Positions 26,031-34,476 of a stretch of DNA of 64,000 nt are shown in pieces; the stretch's first letter is position 1; each line of letters starts with the position of its first letter. Made by a program: the position numbers and the translations under genes. Below the pieces are notes generated by a model. That model searched no databases, had not been told where the DNA came from, and was given only the letters and a program-made list of their open reading frames with translations. The stretch is from an uncultured Bacteroidales bacterium (GTDB lineage Bacteria; Bacteroidota; Bacteroidia; Bacteroidales; P3): assembly GCA_900319865.1 (NCBI GenBank), contig ONQD01000001.1, forward strand, positions 1 to 64,000. The letters are read 5' to 3'.

Positions 26031-27053
26031 ATGAAATACATTTTTGAACTCAATCACCCGAAGCATTACTATCAGTTCAAATATGTAATGCAATCTCTTA
26101 GGAAGCAAGGACATGAGATAAAAGTACTTGCCCGAGATAAAGACGTATTACTGGATGTGCTGAAAGAAGAAGGGGTAGATTACACTATCTTTGGCAAACA
26201 TAACAAGTCTATGTCAGCAAAGATATTTGGTACATTTGCCTTGGTTCGGAACTATATTGCTATTGTAAGGCAATATCAACCAGATATAATAGTGTCCAAG
26301 GGATCTTTGTATGGAACCCTCACAGCAAAGCTTATGGGGAAAAAGTCGGTCATTTTCCCAGATTCGGAAGTAGTCAAAGTCACCAATAACTTTGTTGTAC
26401 CACTTTGTACAAAAGTAGTTACTCCACAATCCTTTCAACTCGATTTCGGAGAAAAGCATTGTAGAATAAATGGTCTGTTCGAAGATTGTTACCTTTCTCC
26501 CCAAGCATTCCAACCAAATCCAGAAATAATTGAAAAATATGAGTTGAAAAGGCCTTATGCCATAATTCGTTTTGTCGGTTGGTTTGCAAACCATGATGTA
26601 GGAAACAATGGTTTCACTCTTGAAGAAAAAATCAAATTGGTAGAGACCATTGCTAAAAACATGACTGTTTATATATCTTCTGAAAAGCCACTGCCAGAAC
26701 CACTTTCTCAATACAAATTGAATACACCGGCATCATTAATACATGATGTACTTAGCTATGCGGACCTCTATGTGGGAGATTCCCAAACTATGGCTGCCGA
26801 ATCAGCCCTTTTAGGTACTCCCTCTATCCGTTCTAATTCTTTTGTTGGGCCCAACGATATGTCCAATTTTAAAATTCTCGAGAGTAAATACGGTCTTCTC
26901 AGGAATATCGCAAAGCCACAAGATGCTATCGATCTGGCAGCAGAATGGTCAGCCCATTCTCAAAAAAATGATTGGAAGAATAAACAGAAAGACTACTACA
27001 CCCAAGTTGGCGACATCAATGCCAACATTGTTTCTTTACTCACAAACATCTAA
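26031..27053 (+). CDS. DUF354 GT-B-like protein
   Basis: Protein of 340 residues of the DUF354 family, distantly related to UDP-GlcNAc 2-epimerases and other GT-B folds. The N-terminus KYIFELNHPKHYYQFKYVMQ is typical, followed by HEIKVLARDKDVLLDVL and PDIIVSKGSLYGTLTAKLMG. YVGDSQTMAAESALLGTPSI (about 247-266) is the conserved GDS-xTMxxEAAxLGxP block. Members sit in archaeal and bacterial polysaccharide loci; no reaction is established. It lies 27 bases after the acetyltransferase gene. Confidence 0.85.
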   Translation: MKYIFELNHPKHYYQFKYVMQSLRKQGHEIKVLARDKDVLLDVLKEEGVDYTIFGKHNKSMSAKIFGTFALVRNYIAIVRQYQPDIIVSKGSLYGTLTAKLMGKKSVIFPDSEVVKVTNNFVVPLCTKVVTPQSFQLDFGEKHCRINGLFEDCYLSPQAFQPNPEIIEKYELKRPYAIIRFVGWFANHDVGNNGFTLEEKIKLVETIAKNMTVYISSEKPLPEPLSQYKLNTPASLIHDVLSYADLYVGDSQTMAAESALLGTPSIRSNSFVGPNDMSNFKILESKYGLLRNIAKPQDAIDLAAEWSAHSQKNDWKNKQKDYYTQVGDINANIVSLLTNI

Positions 27054-27059
27054 TCACCA

Positions 27060-27803
27060 ATGGATTTCACCCTAACAAAATACCGACAACTCTTGGAAGC
27101 ATTGATCGAGAGTGGTATTACTTTCAAATTACGTCATGATGTGGACCTTCTCCCTCAAAACTCATATCAAACTGCATTGATTGAGAACGAATTAGGCCTA
27201 AAAGCCACATACTATTTTCGATGTGTTCCAGAAAGTTACAACGAAAAAATTATCAAGGAAATCTACGCTCTCGATCACGAGATTGGCTACCATTACGAAT
27301 CACTCACTACCTGTAATGGCAATATAGAATCGGCCTATCAAGATTTCTGCACTAATCTTGAAAAGCTTCGCACTCTAGCACCAATCAAGAGCATCTGCAT
27401 GCATGGATCTCCCCGTAGTCCATGGGATAGTCGAGACCTTTGGAAACACTATGACTACCGAGCGCTCGGCATTGACTACGAACCATATTTTGATACAGAC
27501 TTCTCTAAAACTCTCTACCTCACCGATACCGGACGTAGATGGGATGGATTCCATGTAAGCGTTCGAGACAAGATACCCCAATTTCAAGACCGCTGGGAAC
27601 AGATGGGACTAACATTTCATACTACCGATCAAATTATTTTTCAATTACGGAATCCTAATTCAGAACTCCTACAATCAAAACTTAATCTACTCATTACCAC
27701 TCACCCCCAACGATGGAATAATTTTGGGATGATTTACATTAAAGAGTATTGTACACAATCAATTAAGAACATAGTAAAAAAAATGATTGTAAAACAACAT
27801 TAA
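27060..27803 (+). CDS. polysaccharide deacetylase-like protein (WbmS type)
   Basis: Protein of 247 residues with a carbohydrate-esterase-4-like beginning: FKLRHDVDLLPQNSY carries the HDVD metal motif (about 23-26), and ALDHEIGYHYESLTTCNGN the second histidine region (HEIGYHYE, about 73-80). MHGSPRSPWDSRDLW is also conserved in the WbmS/YfbH-related group. No signal peptide. It follows the DUF354 gene by 6 bases. With the NodB-type enzyme at 15983 it is the second candidate for removing N-acetyl groups in this locus. Confidence 0.75.
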   Translation: MDFTLTKYRQLLEALIESGITFKLRHDVDLLPQNSYQTALIENELGLKATYYFRCVPESYNEKIIKEIYALDHEIGYHYESLTTCNGNIESAYQDFCTNLEKLRTLAPIKSICMHGSPRSPWDSRDLWKHYDYRALGIDYEPYFDTDFSKTLYLTDTGRRWDGFHVSVRDKIPQFQDRWEQMGLTFHTTDQIIFQLRNPNSELLQSKLNLLITTHPQRWNNFGMIYIKEYCTQSIKNIVKKMIVKQH

Positions 27804-27864
27804 AAAAAATACAAGACAACAATATATTGAAATATTCTACGTTTTAATTAAATACGTAACACTT

Positions 27865-28647
27865 ATGAAGTCAATTTACAGATTATTATTGGTTGCCCTG
27901 TGCGCAACTGTTGCTTTCACATCATGTGTGACTCCAAGTCAAGTCAACTACCTGCAAGACATGAGACACGGAAGTCAAATTGAGCTTGAAAACAAGTTTC
28001 AAGCCAAAATCTGTCCCTACGATGAATTGGACATTTATGTGTTCGGCCCATCTGGCTCAGAAGAGTTGGCTAAACCATTCAATATAAGCTCTTCCAATAT
28101 CAGTGCTGGAACAATGAACCGCAGGGGTGCGTATCTTGTTGACGTGAATGGCAACATTCAATTCCCTGTATTAGGCACTATGCATGTAGCAGGAATGACC
28201 CGACTGGAGTTGCAAGACGCAATTACCAATCGACTTGATTCCGATAATCTTCTTAAGAGTGCTGTTGTAATGGTCCGTTTTGCAAACTTCAAAATATTCT
28301 TCCTCGGGGCAGAAGGAGGCAAGTCTATCACTATAAGCAATGAACGTTGCACATTCCTCGAAGCACTTGCTTTATGTGGAGACCTCAGCGTCTACACAAA
28401 CCGCAACAAAATTGCTGTTATGCGAGAAGTGAACGGCAAAATGGTCATGCGCTATCTAGACCCGCGTTCTTCTTCCGTATTCCAAGACCCATTCTTCATG
28501 CTCCAACAAAACGATTTCATTATCACCCAGAACTACAACACATCCACCACACGTCAAGAAGCACGTAATTTCGTCACAATGTGGGTCTCAACAGCAATGT
28601 CAACCCTCACACTTGCTTTGACAATAATGAACCTATTGAAAAAATAA
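27865..28647 (+). CDS. wza: outer-membrane polysaccharide export lipoprotein (Wza-like)
   Basis: Outer-membrane polysaccharide export protein of 260 residues. The signal peptide ends in FTSC with Cys21 as the lipidation site. Residues ~45-130 form the Poly_export domain (CPYDELDIYVFGP, then YLVDVNGNIQFPVLGTMHVA), followed by one SLBB-like domain (FFLGAEGGKSITIS, FLEALALCGDL). The C-terminal STAMSTLTLALTIMNLL is hydrophobic, in the place of Wza's membrane-spanning helix. It is shorter than E. coli Wza (about 380 residues), as usual in Bacteroidales. The kinase gene follows by 18 bases. Confidence 0.9.
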   Translation: MKSIYRLLLVALCATVAFTSCVTPSQVNYLQDMRHGSQIELENKFQAKICPYDELDIYVFGPSGSEELAKPFNISSSNISAGTMNRRGAYLVDVNGNIQFPVLGTMHVAGMTRLELQDAITNRLDSDNLLKSAVVMVRFANFKIFFLGAEGGKSITISNERCTFLEALALCGDLSVYTNRNKIAVMREVNGKMVMRYLDPRSSSVFQDPFFMLQQNDFIITQNYNTSTTRQEARNFVTMWVSTAMSTLTLALTIMNLLKK

Positions 28648-28665
28648 AAAACAACGTTGTTTATC

Positions 28666-31173
28666 ATGGAAAACAATAAATCAACTAACGACAATAGCAC
28701 CAATGTCTCACAGACAAACTTATCATTTCTCGACGATAAGCAATCTGTCTCTTTCCACATTAAAGACTTGGTGTTCTTACTGATTCGGAACATTCACTGG
28801 CTCGTCATCTTTGCTGTTTTAGGAGGTCTGATTGCCAATTTTATTGCTCGTCGTCAGGAAAAAGTGTATCAAAGCACTGCCCGCATCCTCATTAGAAGTG
28901 GTAACGATTTGGGCATCAACGACGACGATACCCGTGAAGCATCTATTCGCTCGGCACTGGGTCTACGCTCATTCTATTCCAGTACTATTAACAACGAGAT
29001 GATGATTCTCACATCAAAATCTACTATCCAGAAGGCTGTTGAAGATCTTCATCTAAATGTTGTTTACTCAACTAAAACCCGTTTCTTCCACCGCAACAAA
29101 GACCTCTACGGAACATCTCCTGTAGAAATTGAATTCCTTGACGATGATTTGGAACATCCAAGATTTCTCACCTTGAGAATCATCGACAAGTCCCATGTAT
29201 TAATTATCCGTTCTGACAAAGCTGCCTTATATGTCCCCATCGATGTTCCTGTCATCACTCCTATGGGCAGATGTATCGTACATAAGAATTGGCCTTTCGA
29301 CGAACATAGCATTGGCCAAGATATCACTGTAGAGCACAGAGACATTGCTGCTGTTACCGACTATTACCGCAACAAACTAATCGTTCGACGCAATGACGAA
29401 CGTAACACAATCCTGAACCTCACCATGAAAGATGGTTCAGCCCAAAGATGTGCCGATTTCATTAACACTGTAGTACGTGTATACAATGATGGTGCTGTTA
29501 ACGATAAAAAGCGTATTATCTCCGATACATACAACTATATCAACGAGCGTATTAACATCATTAGTGGAGACCTCGATGCTCAGGAGTCGGCTATGGCAAA
29601 CTATCGTAGTATCAATGATGTTGTCACAGCTTCCAGCATCGGAGAGAGCTATATCTCCACAAGTATGCACTCCAGCAACGAAGTTATTCGTTTACAGGAT
29701 GAACTAGAGATGGTTCGTTCTCTCCTCAGCGCAATCAAATCCAGTGATGGAAGCCGCGTAATCCCCATCGGAACAATTTCCAACAGTGCTGTTGTCAGCT
29801 ACCTTACTTCCTACAATAACCATGCCCAGGAAGTTGCTCGCTACATGGAAATGGGAACTGTCAACAACCCTGTTGCTGCTAAAGTAATCGAAAATCAACG
29901 TCAAGCTCTTCAAGAACTTGCCATCATGACAGAGGGCTACATGGCCTCTCTTGAGAAACGAATCATCAACGAACGCAATATGGCCAATATGGCAACCGCC
30001 AAAGTGCGTTCAGTACCTCAGAAGCAAATATTCCTTGAAGGCATGGAACGTAACCAAAAAATCAAAGAACAGCTCTACGTATCCTTACTTTCCCGTCGTG
30101 AGGAATTGATGATTAGCCAACCCTCCCTTGAAGGATGTGCTAAAATCATTGATGAAGCACCCGTCAACAACTCCCCTGTCTCTCCCAATACCCCCCATCT
30201 CACTTTCCTTGGTGTACTTATCGGTCTTCTCATTCCTATCATCTTCCATCTTTTGCGTCGCCTCTTCGACACTCAAGTTAAATTCTACTCCGATATTGAA
30301 TCCTCCATCTCTGCTCCATTCCTTTGCGAGATTCCTGCCCTTCCTAAAGACGACACACGTACCATTGTAATCAATGACAAGCAGCATGACGGCATAGCCG
30401 AATCGTTCCGTCACCTACGAGCCAAAATCGACTTTCTCAGCGGCAAGCCTGATGAAGCAAAGATTCTCATGTTCACTTCATTGATGCCTGGATCAGGTAA
30501 AACATTTACTACAAGCAACCTCGCTGCTAGTATTGGTTTAACCGACAAATCCGTCCTCATCATCGACCTTGACCTCCGCAAAGGTTCTCTGTCTCGTAAA
30601 TTTTATAGCCGTCATAAACCGGGCGTTGTAAACTATCTTACTGGTAAGGAGAACAATATTGACTCTCTAATCCAGCATGAAGTACTTGCTCCCGGCGTTG
30701 ATGCTCTCTTCTCTGGCCCCATACCTCCCAACCCTGCCGAATTACTCAGCACTCCTCGTTTCGACGCTATGATTGAACATCTGCGCAAGAAGTACGACTA
30801 TATCATCATTGATGCCACACCTGCTGGAATGGTTGTTGATACTGATATCATTAAACATGTTGCTGACCATACATGCTTCATAATCCGTGCACGCAAATTC
30901 GACAAACGAATGCTTCTCGAAGTAGAACGTCTATACAACGAAAATGCATTCCCCAACATGTGCATAATACTCAACGACGTAAAATATGGTAAACAGCCTG
31001 TCTATGGTCGTCAATACGGCTATGGTTATGGCTACGGATACGGCTATGGCTATGGTTACGGCTATGGTTATGGCTACGGCTATGGAGACGACTCTAACAA
31101 CTCTGTCAGCGACAACTCCGCACAACAAAAGAGTTCCTCAAACAATAAGAAAAGCATCTTCAAACGGAAATAG
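28666..31173 (+). CDS. wzc: Wzc-like chain-length regulator and tyrosine kinase
   Basis: Inner-membrane polysaccharide co-polymerase with a C-terminal BY-kinase, 835 residues. A first membrane segment is near residues 43-63 (WLVIFAVLGGLIANFIA), then a long periplasmic Wzz/GNVR region, and a second membrane segment near 512-531. The kinase has Walker A GSGKT (about 608), Walker A' IIDLDLRKG (about 632) and Walker B YIIIDATPAG (about 712). The tail holds twelve Tyr-Gly pairs (about 784-807), an expected autophosphorylation cluster far longer and more regular than usual. ATG 28666 is chosen over TTG 28657. It normally acts with Wza to control polymer length and export. Confidence 0.95.
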   Translation: MENNKSTNDNSTNVSQTNLSFLDDKQSVSFHIKDLVFLLIRNIHWLVIFAVLGGLIANFIARRQEKVYQSTARILIRSGNDLGINDDDTREASIRSALGLRSFYSSTINNEMMILTSKSTIQKAVEDLHLNVVYSTKTRFFHRNKDLYGTSPVEIEFLDDDLEHPRFLTLRIIDKSHVLIIRSDKAALYVPIDVPVITPMGRCIVHKNWPFDEHSIGQDITVEHRDIAAVTDYYRNKLIVRRNDERNTILNLTMKDGSAQRCADFINTVVRVYNDGAVNDKKRIISDTYNYINERINIISGDLDAQESAMANYRSINDVVTASSIGESYISTSMHSSNEVIRLQDELEMVRSLLSAIKSSDGSRVIPIGTISNSAVVSYLTSYNNHAQEVARYMEMGTVNNPVAAKVIENQRQALQELAIMTEGYMASLEKRIINERNMANMATAKVRSVPQKQIFLEGMERNQKIKEQLYVSLLSRREELMISQPSLEGCAKIIDEAPVNNSPVSPNTPHLTFLGVLIGLLIPIIFHLLRRLFDTQVKFYSDIESSISAPFLCEIPALPKDDTRTIVINDKQHDGIAESFRHLRAKIDFLSGKPDEAKILMFTSLMPGSGKTFTTSNLAASIGLTDKSVLIIDLDLRKGSLSRKFYSRHKPGVVNYLTGKENNIDSLIQHEVLAPGVDALFSGPIPPNPAELLSTPRFDAMIEHLRKKYDYIIIDATPAGMVVDTDIIKHVADHTCFIIRARKFDKRMLLEVERLYNENAFPNMCIILNDVKYGKQPVYGRQYGYGYGYGYGYGYGYGYGYGYGYGDDSNNSVSDNSAQQKSSSNNKKSIFKRK
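31015..31086 (+). repeat. hexanucleotide repeat coding for (Tyr-Gly)12
   Basis: Twelve tandem units of TA(C/T)GG(C/T/A) without interruption. Codons vary irregularly between TAC/TAT and GGC/GGT/GGA, which suggests the dipeptide pattern is kept by selection rather than being a fresh slippage product. Confidence 0.95.
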
Positions 31174-31180
31174 TACCCAT

Positions 31181-31230
31181 GAGATTCAACACCCTACCCC
31201 ACATGGGTGTTGAATCTCTTATTTCTTCTC
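31181..31230 (+). terminator. intrinsic terminator after wzc
   Basis: A perfect 14-base-pair stem, GAGATTCAACACCC (31181-31194) with its complement at 31205-31218, and a 10-base loop, followed by TTATTTCTTC. It lies between wzc and the aminotransferase gene, so the last gene may rely on read-through by the UpxY-modified polymerase or on its own promoter. Confidence 0.85.
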
Positions 31231-31234
31231 AAAG

Positions 31235-32341
31235 ATGGAAAATACAATCACTGTTACAACACCTTTGCTCCCAGACCTTGATGACTTTCACAGTCTCTTA
31301 AAAGAAATATGGTCAAGCAAATGGATAACAAACAACGGCCAATTCCATCAGAAATTGGAAGAGGCACTTTGTGACTACCTCAAAGTCCCTTTCATCAGTC
31401 TTTTCACTAATGGTACTCTTCCTTTACTCACAGCACTTCAAGCCCTACGCATTAGTGGAGAGGTAATCACTACCCCATATAGTTTTGTGGCCACAACCCA
31501 TAGCATTTGGTGGAATGGCATTAAGCCCGTTTTCGTCGATATTGACCCTTCAAATTGTGGCATTGACCCCGATAAAATAGAAGCCGCCATCACTCCACGC
31601 ACAACAGCAATCATGCCAGTACATTGTTACGGGAAACCTTGCGACAATAAACGGATTCAGGCTATCGCTGATAAATACGGTCTCAAAGTAATATATGATG
31701 CCGCTCACGCTTTTGGTGTTGAAGTGGATGGCGAATCAGTGCTCAACTGGGGCGACATGTCCACACTAAGTTTTCATGCAACCAAAGTATACACTACCAT
31801 TGAAGGTGGAGCAATCGTCATGCACGATGAAGCAACAAAAAAACGTATCGACTACCTCAAGAACTTTGGTTTTGCAAGCGAAACAGAAGTAGTAGCTCCA
31901 GGTATTAACGGCAAATTGGACGAGGTTCGTGCCGTATATGGCCTTCTTAACCTTAAGCAAGTCGATAAAGCCATTAACGCTCGTCACCAAGTAGCCATCC
32001 AATACCGGCAGGCTTTTCAAAACGTTAAAGGCATCCGGTTTTTCAATGATATGATCGGAGTGAAACACAACTATAGTTACTTCCCAATCTTTATCAATGC
32101 TGAGGAGTATGGAATGACTCGAGATGAACTATATTTCAAACTACGAGACCACAACATACTAGGCCGTCGATACTTCTATCCACTCATCAGCACATTCAGT
32201 ACTTACAGTGGATTGCCGAGCGCCAGTCCTGACAATTTACCCAATGCCACCCGCATTGCCAACGAAGTTATTTGCCTCCCAATGCACCACGAACTGTCTT
32301 CCGACGATATCAATCGTATTATAGAACTAATCGTCAATTAG
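31235..32341 (+). CDS. DegT/DnrJ/EryC1-family sugar aminotransferase
   Basis: PLP-dependent aminotransferase of 368 residues that would add an amino group to a nucleotide-linked keto-sugar. The PLP lysine is Lys184 in SFHATKVY; GGAIV follows; VIYDAAHAFG (about 153-162) carries the aspartate and histidine that hold the cofactor; and NGTLPLLTALQAL near residue 60 binds phosphate. The SFHATK variant is typical of dTDP-sugar enzymes such as FdtB/QdtB. It starts 5 bases after the wzc terminator hairpin tail and ends the capsule locus. The keto-sugar source is not obvious: the Gmd product (GDP-4-keto-6-deoxymannose) is one possibility, giving a perosamine-type sugar. Confidence 0.9.
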   Translation: MENTITVTTPLLPDLDDFHSLLKEIWSSKWITNNGQFHQKLEEALCDYLKVPFISLFTNGTLPLLTALQALRISGEVITTPYSFVATTHSIWWNGIKPVFVDIDPSNCGIDPDKIEAAITPRTTAIMPVHCYGKPCDNKRIQAIADKYGLKVIYDAAHAFGVEVDGESVLNWGDMSTLSFHATKVYTTIEGGAIVMHDEATKKRIDYLKNFGFASETEVVAPGINGKLDEVRAVYGLLNLKQVDKAINARHQVAIQYRQAFQNVKGIRFFNDMIGVKHNYSYFPIFINAEEYGMTRDELYFKLRDHNILGRRYFYPLISTFSTYSGLPSASPDNLPNATRIANEVICLPMHHELSSDDINRIIELIVN

Positions 32342-32573
32342 TCTGTCATCAACCTTACTCAATAACTGATTGTATTTGTATTTCTTTGACAACATATCTG
32401 CCGATATGGTCTATATCAACAAAACGGCGTAATTGAAATACACAAGTGTCGAATTATGCTCTATCATTATAGCCATATTCGATATCAAGTGTGAATTGAA
32501 GAAACCTGTAACTCGATATCAAAAAAAATAGAAAGATTAGCTTCTGTAACTAACATCAACTGATGATGACAAT
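32342..32573. other. noncoding stretch after the capsule locus
   Basis: AT-rich DNA with no convincing reading frame. Two copies of CGATATCAA (about 32480 and 32513) and short palindromes are visible. No promoter could be assigned. Confidence 0.5.
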
Positions 32574-32614
32574 AAAAAAAGTGTCCGGAATATAAAGTTC
32601 CGGACACTTTTTTT
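32574..32614. terminator. bidirectional intrinsic terminator
   Basis: A perfect 10-base-pair stem GTGTCCGGAA/TTCCGGACAC with a 7-base loop, preceded by seven A and followed by eight T residues, so it would work on both strands. On the plus strand it closes the capsule locus. Confidence 0.9.
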
Positions 32615-32691
32615 ATCCTTTGAGGTGAGTTATAGAAGTCCCGTACAGTATTTTCCAGTTTCAGTAGGTGGCTCGATGTGGCGGATGCTAC

Positions 32692-32791
32692 GCTACAGTT
32701 GCTACAGTTCGAAAACCTTCTTTTGGGGTACCGCAACGGAGGTAAACACAAATGACCGATTGGGGGTGAATGGAACTGTAGCAACTGTAGC
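32692..32791. repeat. perfect 19-base inverted repeat
   Basis: GCTACAGTTGCTACAGTTC at 32692-32710 and its exact complement at 32773-32791, with a 62-base spacer. Each arm is itself a tandem of a GCTACAGTT-like unit, and the right arm continues with a further CTGTAGC. Confidence 0.9.
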
Positions 32792-32842
32792 TGTAGCGCG
32801 GGGAGTTCCCAATCCCATTGAAACCCCCTTTGGGGTTCGCAT

Positions 32843-32890
32843 TAGGTTCGCTCTGGTGGGCGGAACGAGAGCGAAGTTAGAGCGAACCTA
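32843..32890. repeat. perfect 12-base inverted repeat
   Basis: TAGGTTCGCTCT at 32843-32854 pairs exactly with AGAGCGAACCTA at 32879-32890; a further CAGCGAACCTAC follows directly. Spacer 24 bases. It is next to the 19-base inverted repeat. Confidence 0.9.
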
Positions 32891-32985
32891 CAGCGAACCT
32901 ACACCAGGGGGGGGCAAATACTAATCTGTCATAAACCCTAATGACCGATTTGAGTTAAACAGACCTAAAAAAGACAAGTTTGATT

Positions 32986-33016
32986 TAAAAGTCGGCCTAA
33001 TGACCGATTTGGGTTT
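32986..33016 (+). repeat. dispersed ~30-bp intergenic repeat, copy 1
   Basis: The segment starting TAAAAGTCGG and running through CTAATGACCGATTTGGGTTT has a near-identical inverted copy at 41659-41687. A shorter related copy (TAATGACCGATTTGAGTT) begins at 32939. Confidence 0.85.
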
Positions 33017-33028
33017 ACTCATTTCAGT

Positions 33029-33562
33029 TCAACTAGTGATCTGAGATTCTTCTTGATTATCCTGATCTTGTTTACCGAACACCTGCAAGGCTCGTAACAA
33101 AAAGAAATAGTATGCTATAAACAAAACACCCAGCATAATATCTCCGATACCAACATACGAACGATCCAAAAAAAGCATTGGCAACAACATCAACAATAGT
33201 TTTGAGATAGTGTAATAGTGGAAACCACTCTTCCGTAATTTCCACATCATTATCAATCCGGCAAACGAAACCGCATCCAACAATGCAGATAACAGATAAT
33301 ACCATTGTGGAACCTCCATTGACCGCTCAAACATGATTTTAAGTGTATCGGGTGACATCTTTCCATATTGTTCCATCAACCCGGTATAAGGAGCCAAGAA
33401 GGTCTCGGGATCCTGCTCAAATCTCTCCTTCATCATTGGCTGAGACAAGCCCATTACCAACTCCGACAACAAGAAATAGCCCGTCACCACAAAGCTGATG
33501 ACCAGCAATATTCTCAATGTCCTCAAATTAGACTTGTTAGACTTGTATCTTCTGTCTTCCAT
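33029..33562 (-). CDS. small integral membrane protein, function unknown
   Basis: Protein of 177 residues with about four membrane segments: ILLVISFVVTGYFLLSELVMG near the N-terminus, YYLLSALLDAVSFAGLIMMW and LLLMLLPMLFLDRSYVGIGD in the middle, and LGVLFIAYYFFLLRALQVF near the end. The ends are polar. No known catalytic motif is seen. It is the last gene of the minus-strand set with pyrF (32-base gap). Similar four-helix proteins are common in Bacteroidota; I cannot name the family. Confidence 0.8.
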   Translation of the reverse strand: MEDRRYKSNKSNLRTLRILLVISFVVTGYFLLSELVMGLSQPMMKERFEQDPETFLAPYTGLMEQYGKMSPDTLKIMFERSMEVPQWYYLLSALLDAVSFAGLIMMWKLRKSGFHYYTISKLLLMLLPMLFLDRSYVGIGDIMLGVLFIAYYFFLLRALQVFGKQDQDNQEESQITS

Positions 33563-33594
33563 TCTACTTTTAAAATTATATCAGTCTATCCTCG

Positions 33595-34431
33595 TTAGTG
33601 ACAATAATGCTTTAATGCCTGCGACATCTGCTCCTGCAACTTGCGTGCCTCGGCACCGGCACATTCTGCAAAATCAGTACCTGTCGAAGCATAAATAATG
33701 CCACGGGATGAATTGACCAACAATCCACAATCTTTCGTTAATCCGTATTTGCAAACATCATCCAAACTACCACCCTGGGCACCTACTCCGGGTACCAACA
33801 AGAAACTATCCGGCACTATTGCACGCACGTCTGTCAACATATCGGCTTTGGTGGCTCCAACCACATACATCATATTTTCTTCGTTGCCCCATTGTTTTGA
33901 AGTCTCCAACACCTTTTCAAACAATTTCTTCTCTCCTTCTACAGGTAGAAACTGGAAATCGAAAGCACCCTTATTAGAGGTCAAGGCCAGCAATATCACC
34001 CATTTGCCATCATACACTGTAAAGGGCTGCACCGAATCAGCACCCATATAAGGGGCTATCGTCATTGAGTCAAAGCCGAATTCCCCATTCGGATCCAAAA
34101 AAGCCTTTGCATACTGCTGCGAGGTGTTTCCGATATCGCCTCGCTTGGCATCAGCTATAGTAAAAGCCGGCTTCTCAAGCGAATGCAAATAATCCATCGT
34201 CTTCCTCAACTGAATCAACCCCTCTATTCCCATTGCCTCATAGAATGCCAAATTAGGCTTATAGGCCACAGCATAATCGATAGTAGCATCAATAATAGCC
34301 TTGTTGAAGAGAAACACTCCGTCCTCCTCTTTTCTCAGATGCTCAGGCATCTTATTCTTGTCCACATCCAAACCCACACATAAAAACGACTTGCGGGCAA
34401 ATATCAAATCCACTAACTCTTTTCTTTTCAT
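33595..34431 (-). CDS. pyrF: orotidine 5'-phosphate decarboxylase
   Basis: Catalyses the last step of UMP synthesis. 278 residues, the longer form (PyrF type 2) seen in Bacteroidota. [16 protein letters not shown] lies near the N-terminus, [13 protein letters not shown] (about 57-69) follows, and the catalytic block [19 protein letters not shown] (about 91-109) contains the Asp-x-Lys-x-x-Asp charge network. [10 protein letters not shown] and [11 protein letters not shown] form the phosphate-binding end. It lies 45 bases after the ABC ATPase gene and is probably co-transcribed with it. Confidence 0.96.
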   Translation of the reverse strand: MKRKELVDLIFARKSFLCVGLDVDKNKMPEHLRKEEDGVFLFNKAIIDATIDYAVAYKPNLAFYEAMGIEGLIQLRKTMDYLHSLEKPAFTIADAKRGDIGNTSQQYAKAFLDPNGEFGFDSMTIAPYMGADSVQPFTVYDGKWVILLALTSNKGAFDFQFLPVEGEKKLFEKVLETSKQWGNEENMMYVVGATKADMLTDVRAIVPDSFLLVPGVGAQGGSLDDVCKYGLTKDCGLLVNSSRGIIYASTGTDFAECAGAEARKLQEQMSQALKHYCH

Positions 34432-34476
34432 ATTCTCAATATTATTGTTTATTTTTTTCTTGGGTTTTTACAATTA

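Larger units (their letters stand above)
32615..33028. other. repeat-rich noncoding element
   Basis: About 410 bases with no credible gene. It contains a perfect 19-base inverted repeat, a perfect 12-base inverted repeat, a small AACCCC/GGGGTT hairpin (32824-32839) and three copies of a TGACCGATT-type motif (about 32752, 32941 and 33001). The density of inverted repeats suggests a non-autonomous mobile element remnant or an RNA structure; no transposase or terminal duplication was found. Confidence 0.55.

Noticed and set aside
32625-32924. 99-residue plus-strand frame in the repeat-rich block
   Set aside because: It is built from the inverted repeats and has no recognisable features or promoter.
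32615-33028. CRISPR array or transposase remnant in the repeat-rich block
   Set aside because: Repeats are inverted and irregular with no equal spacers; the short frames here show no transposase motifs.
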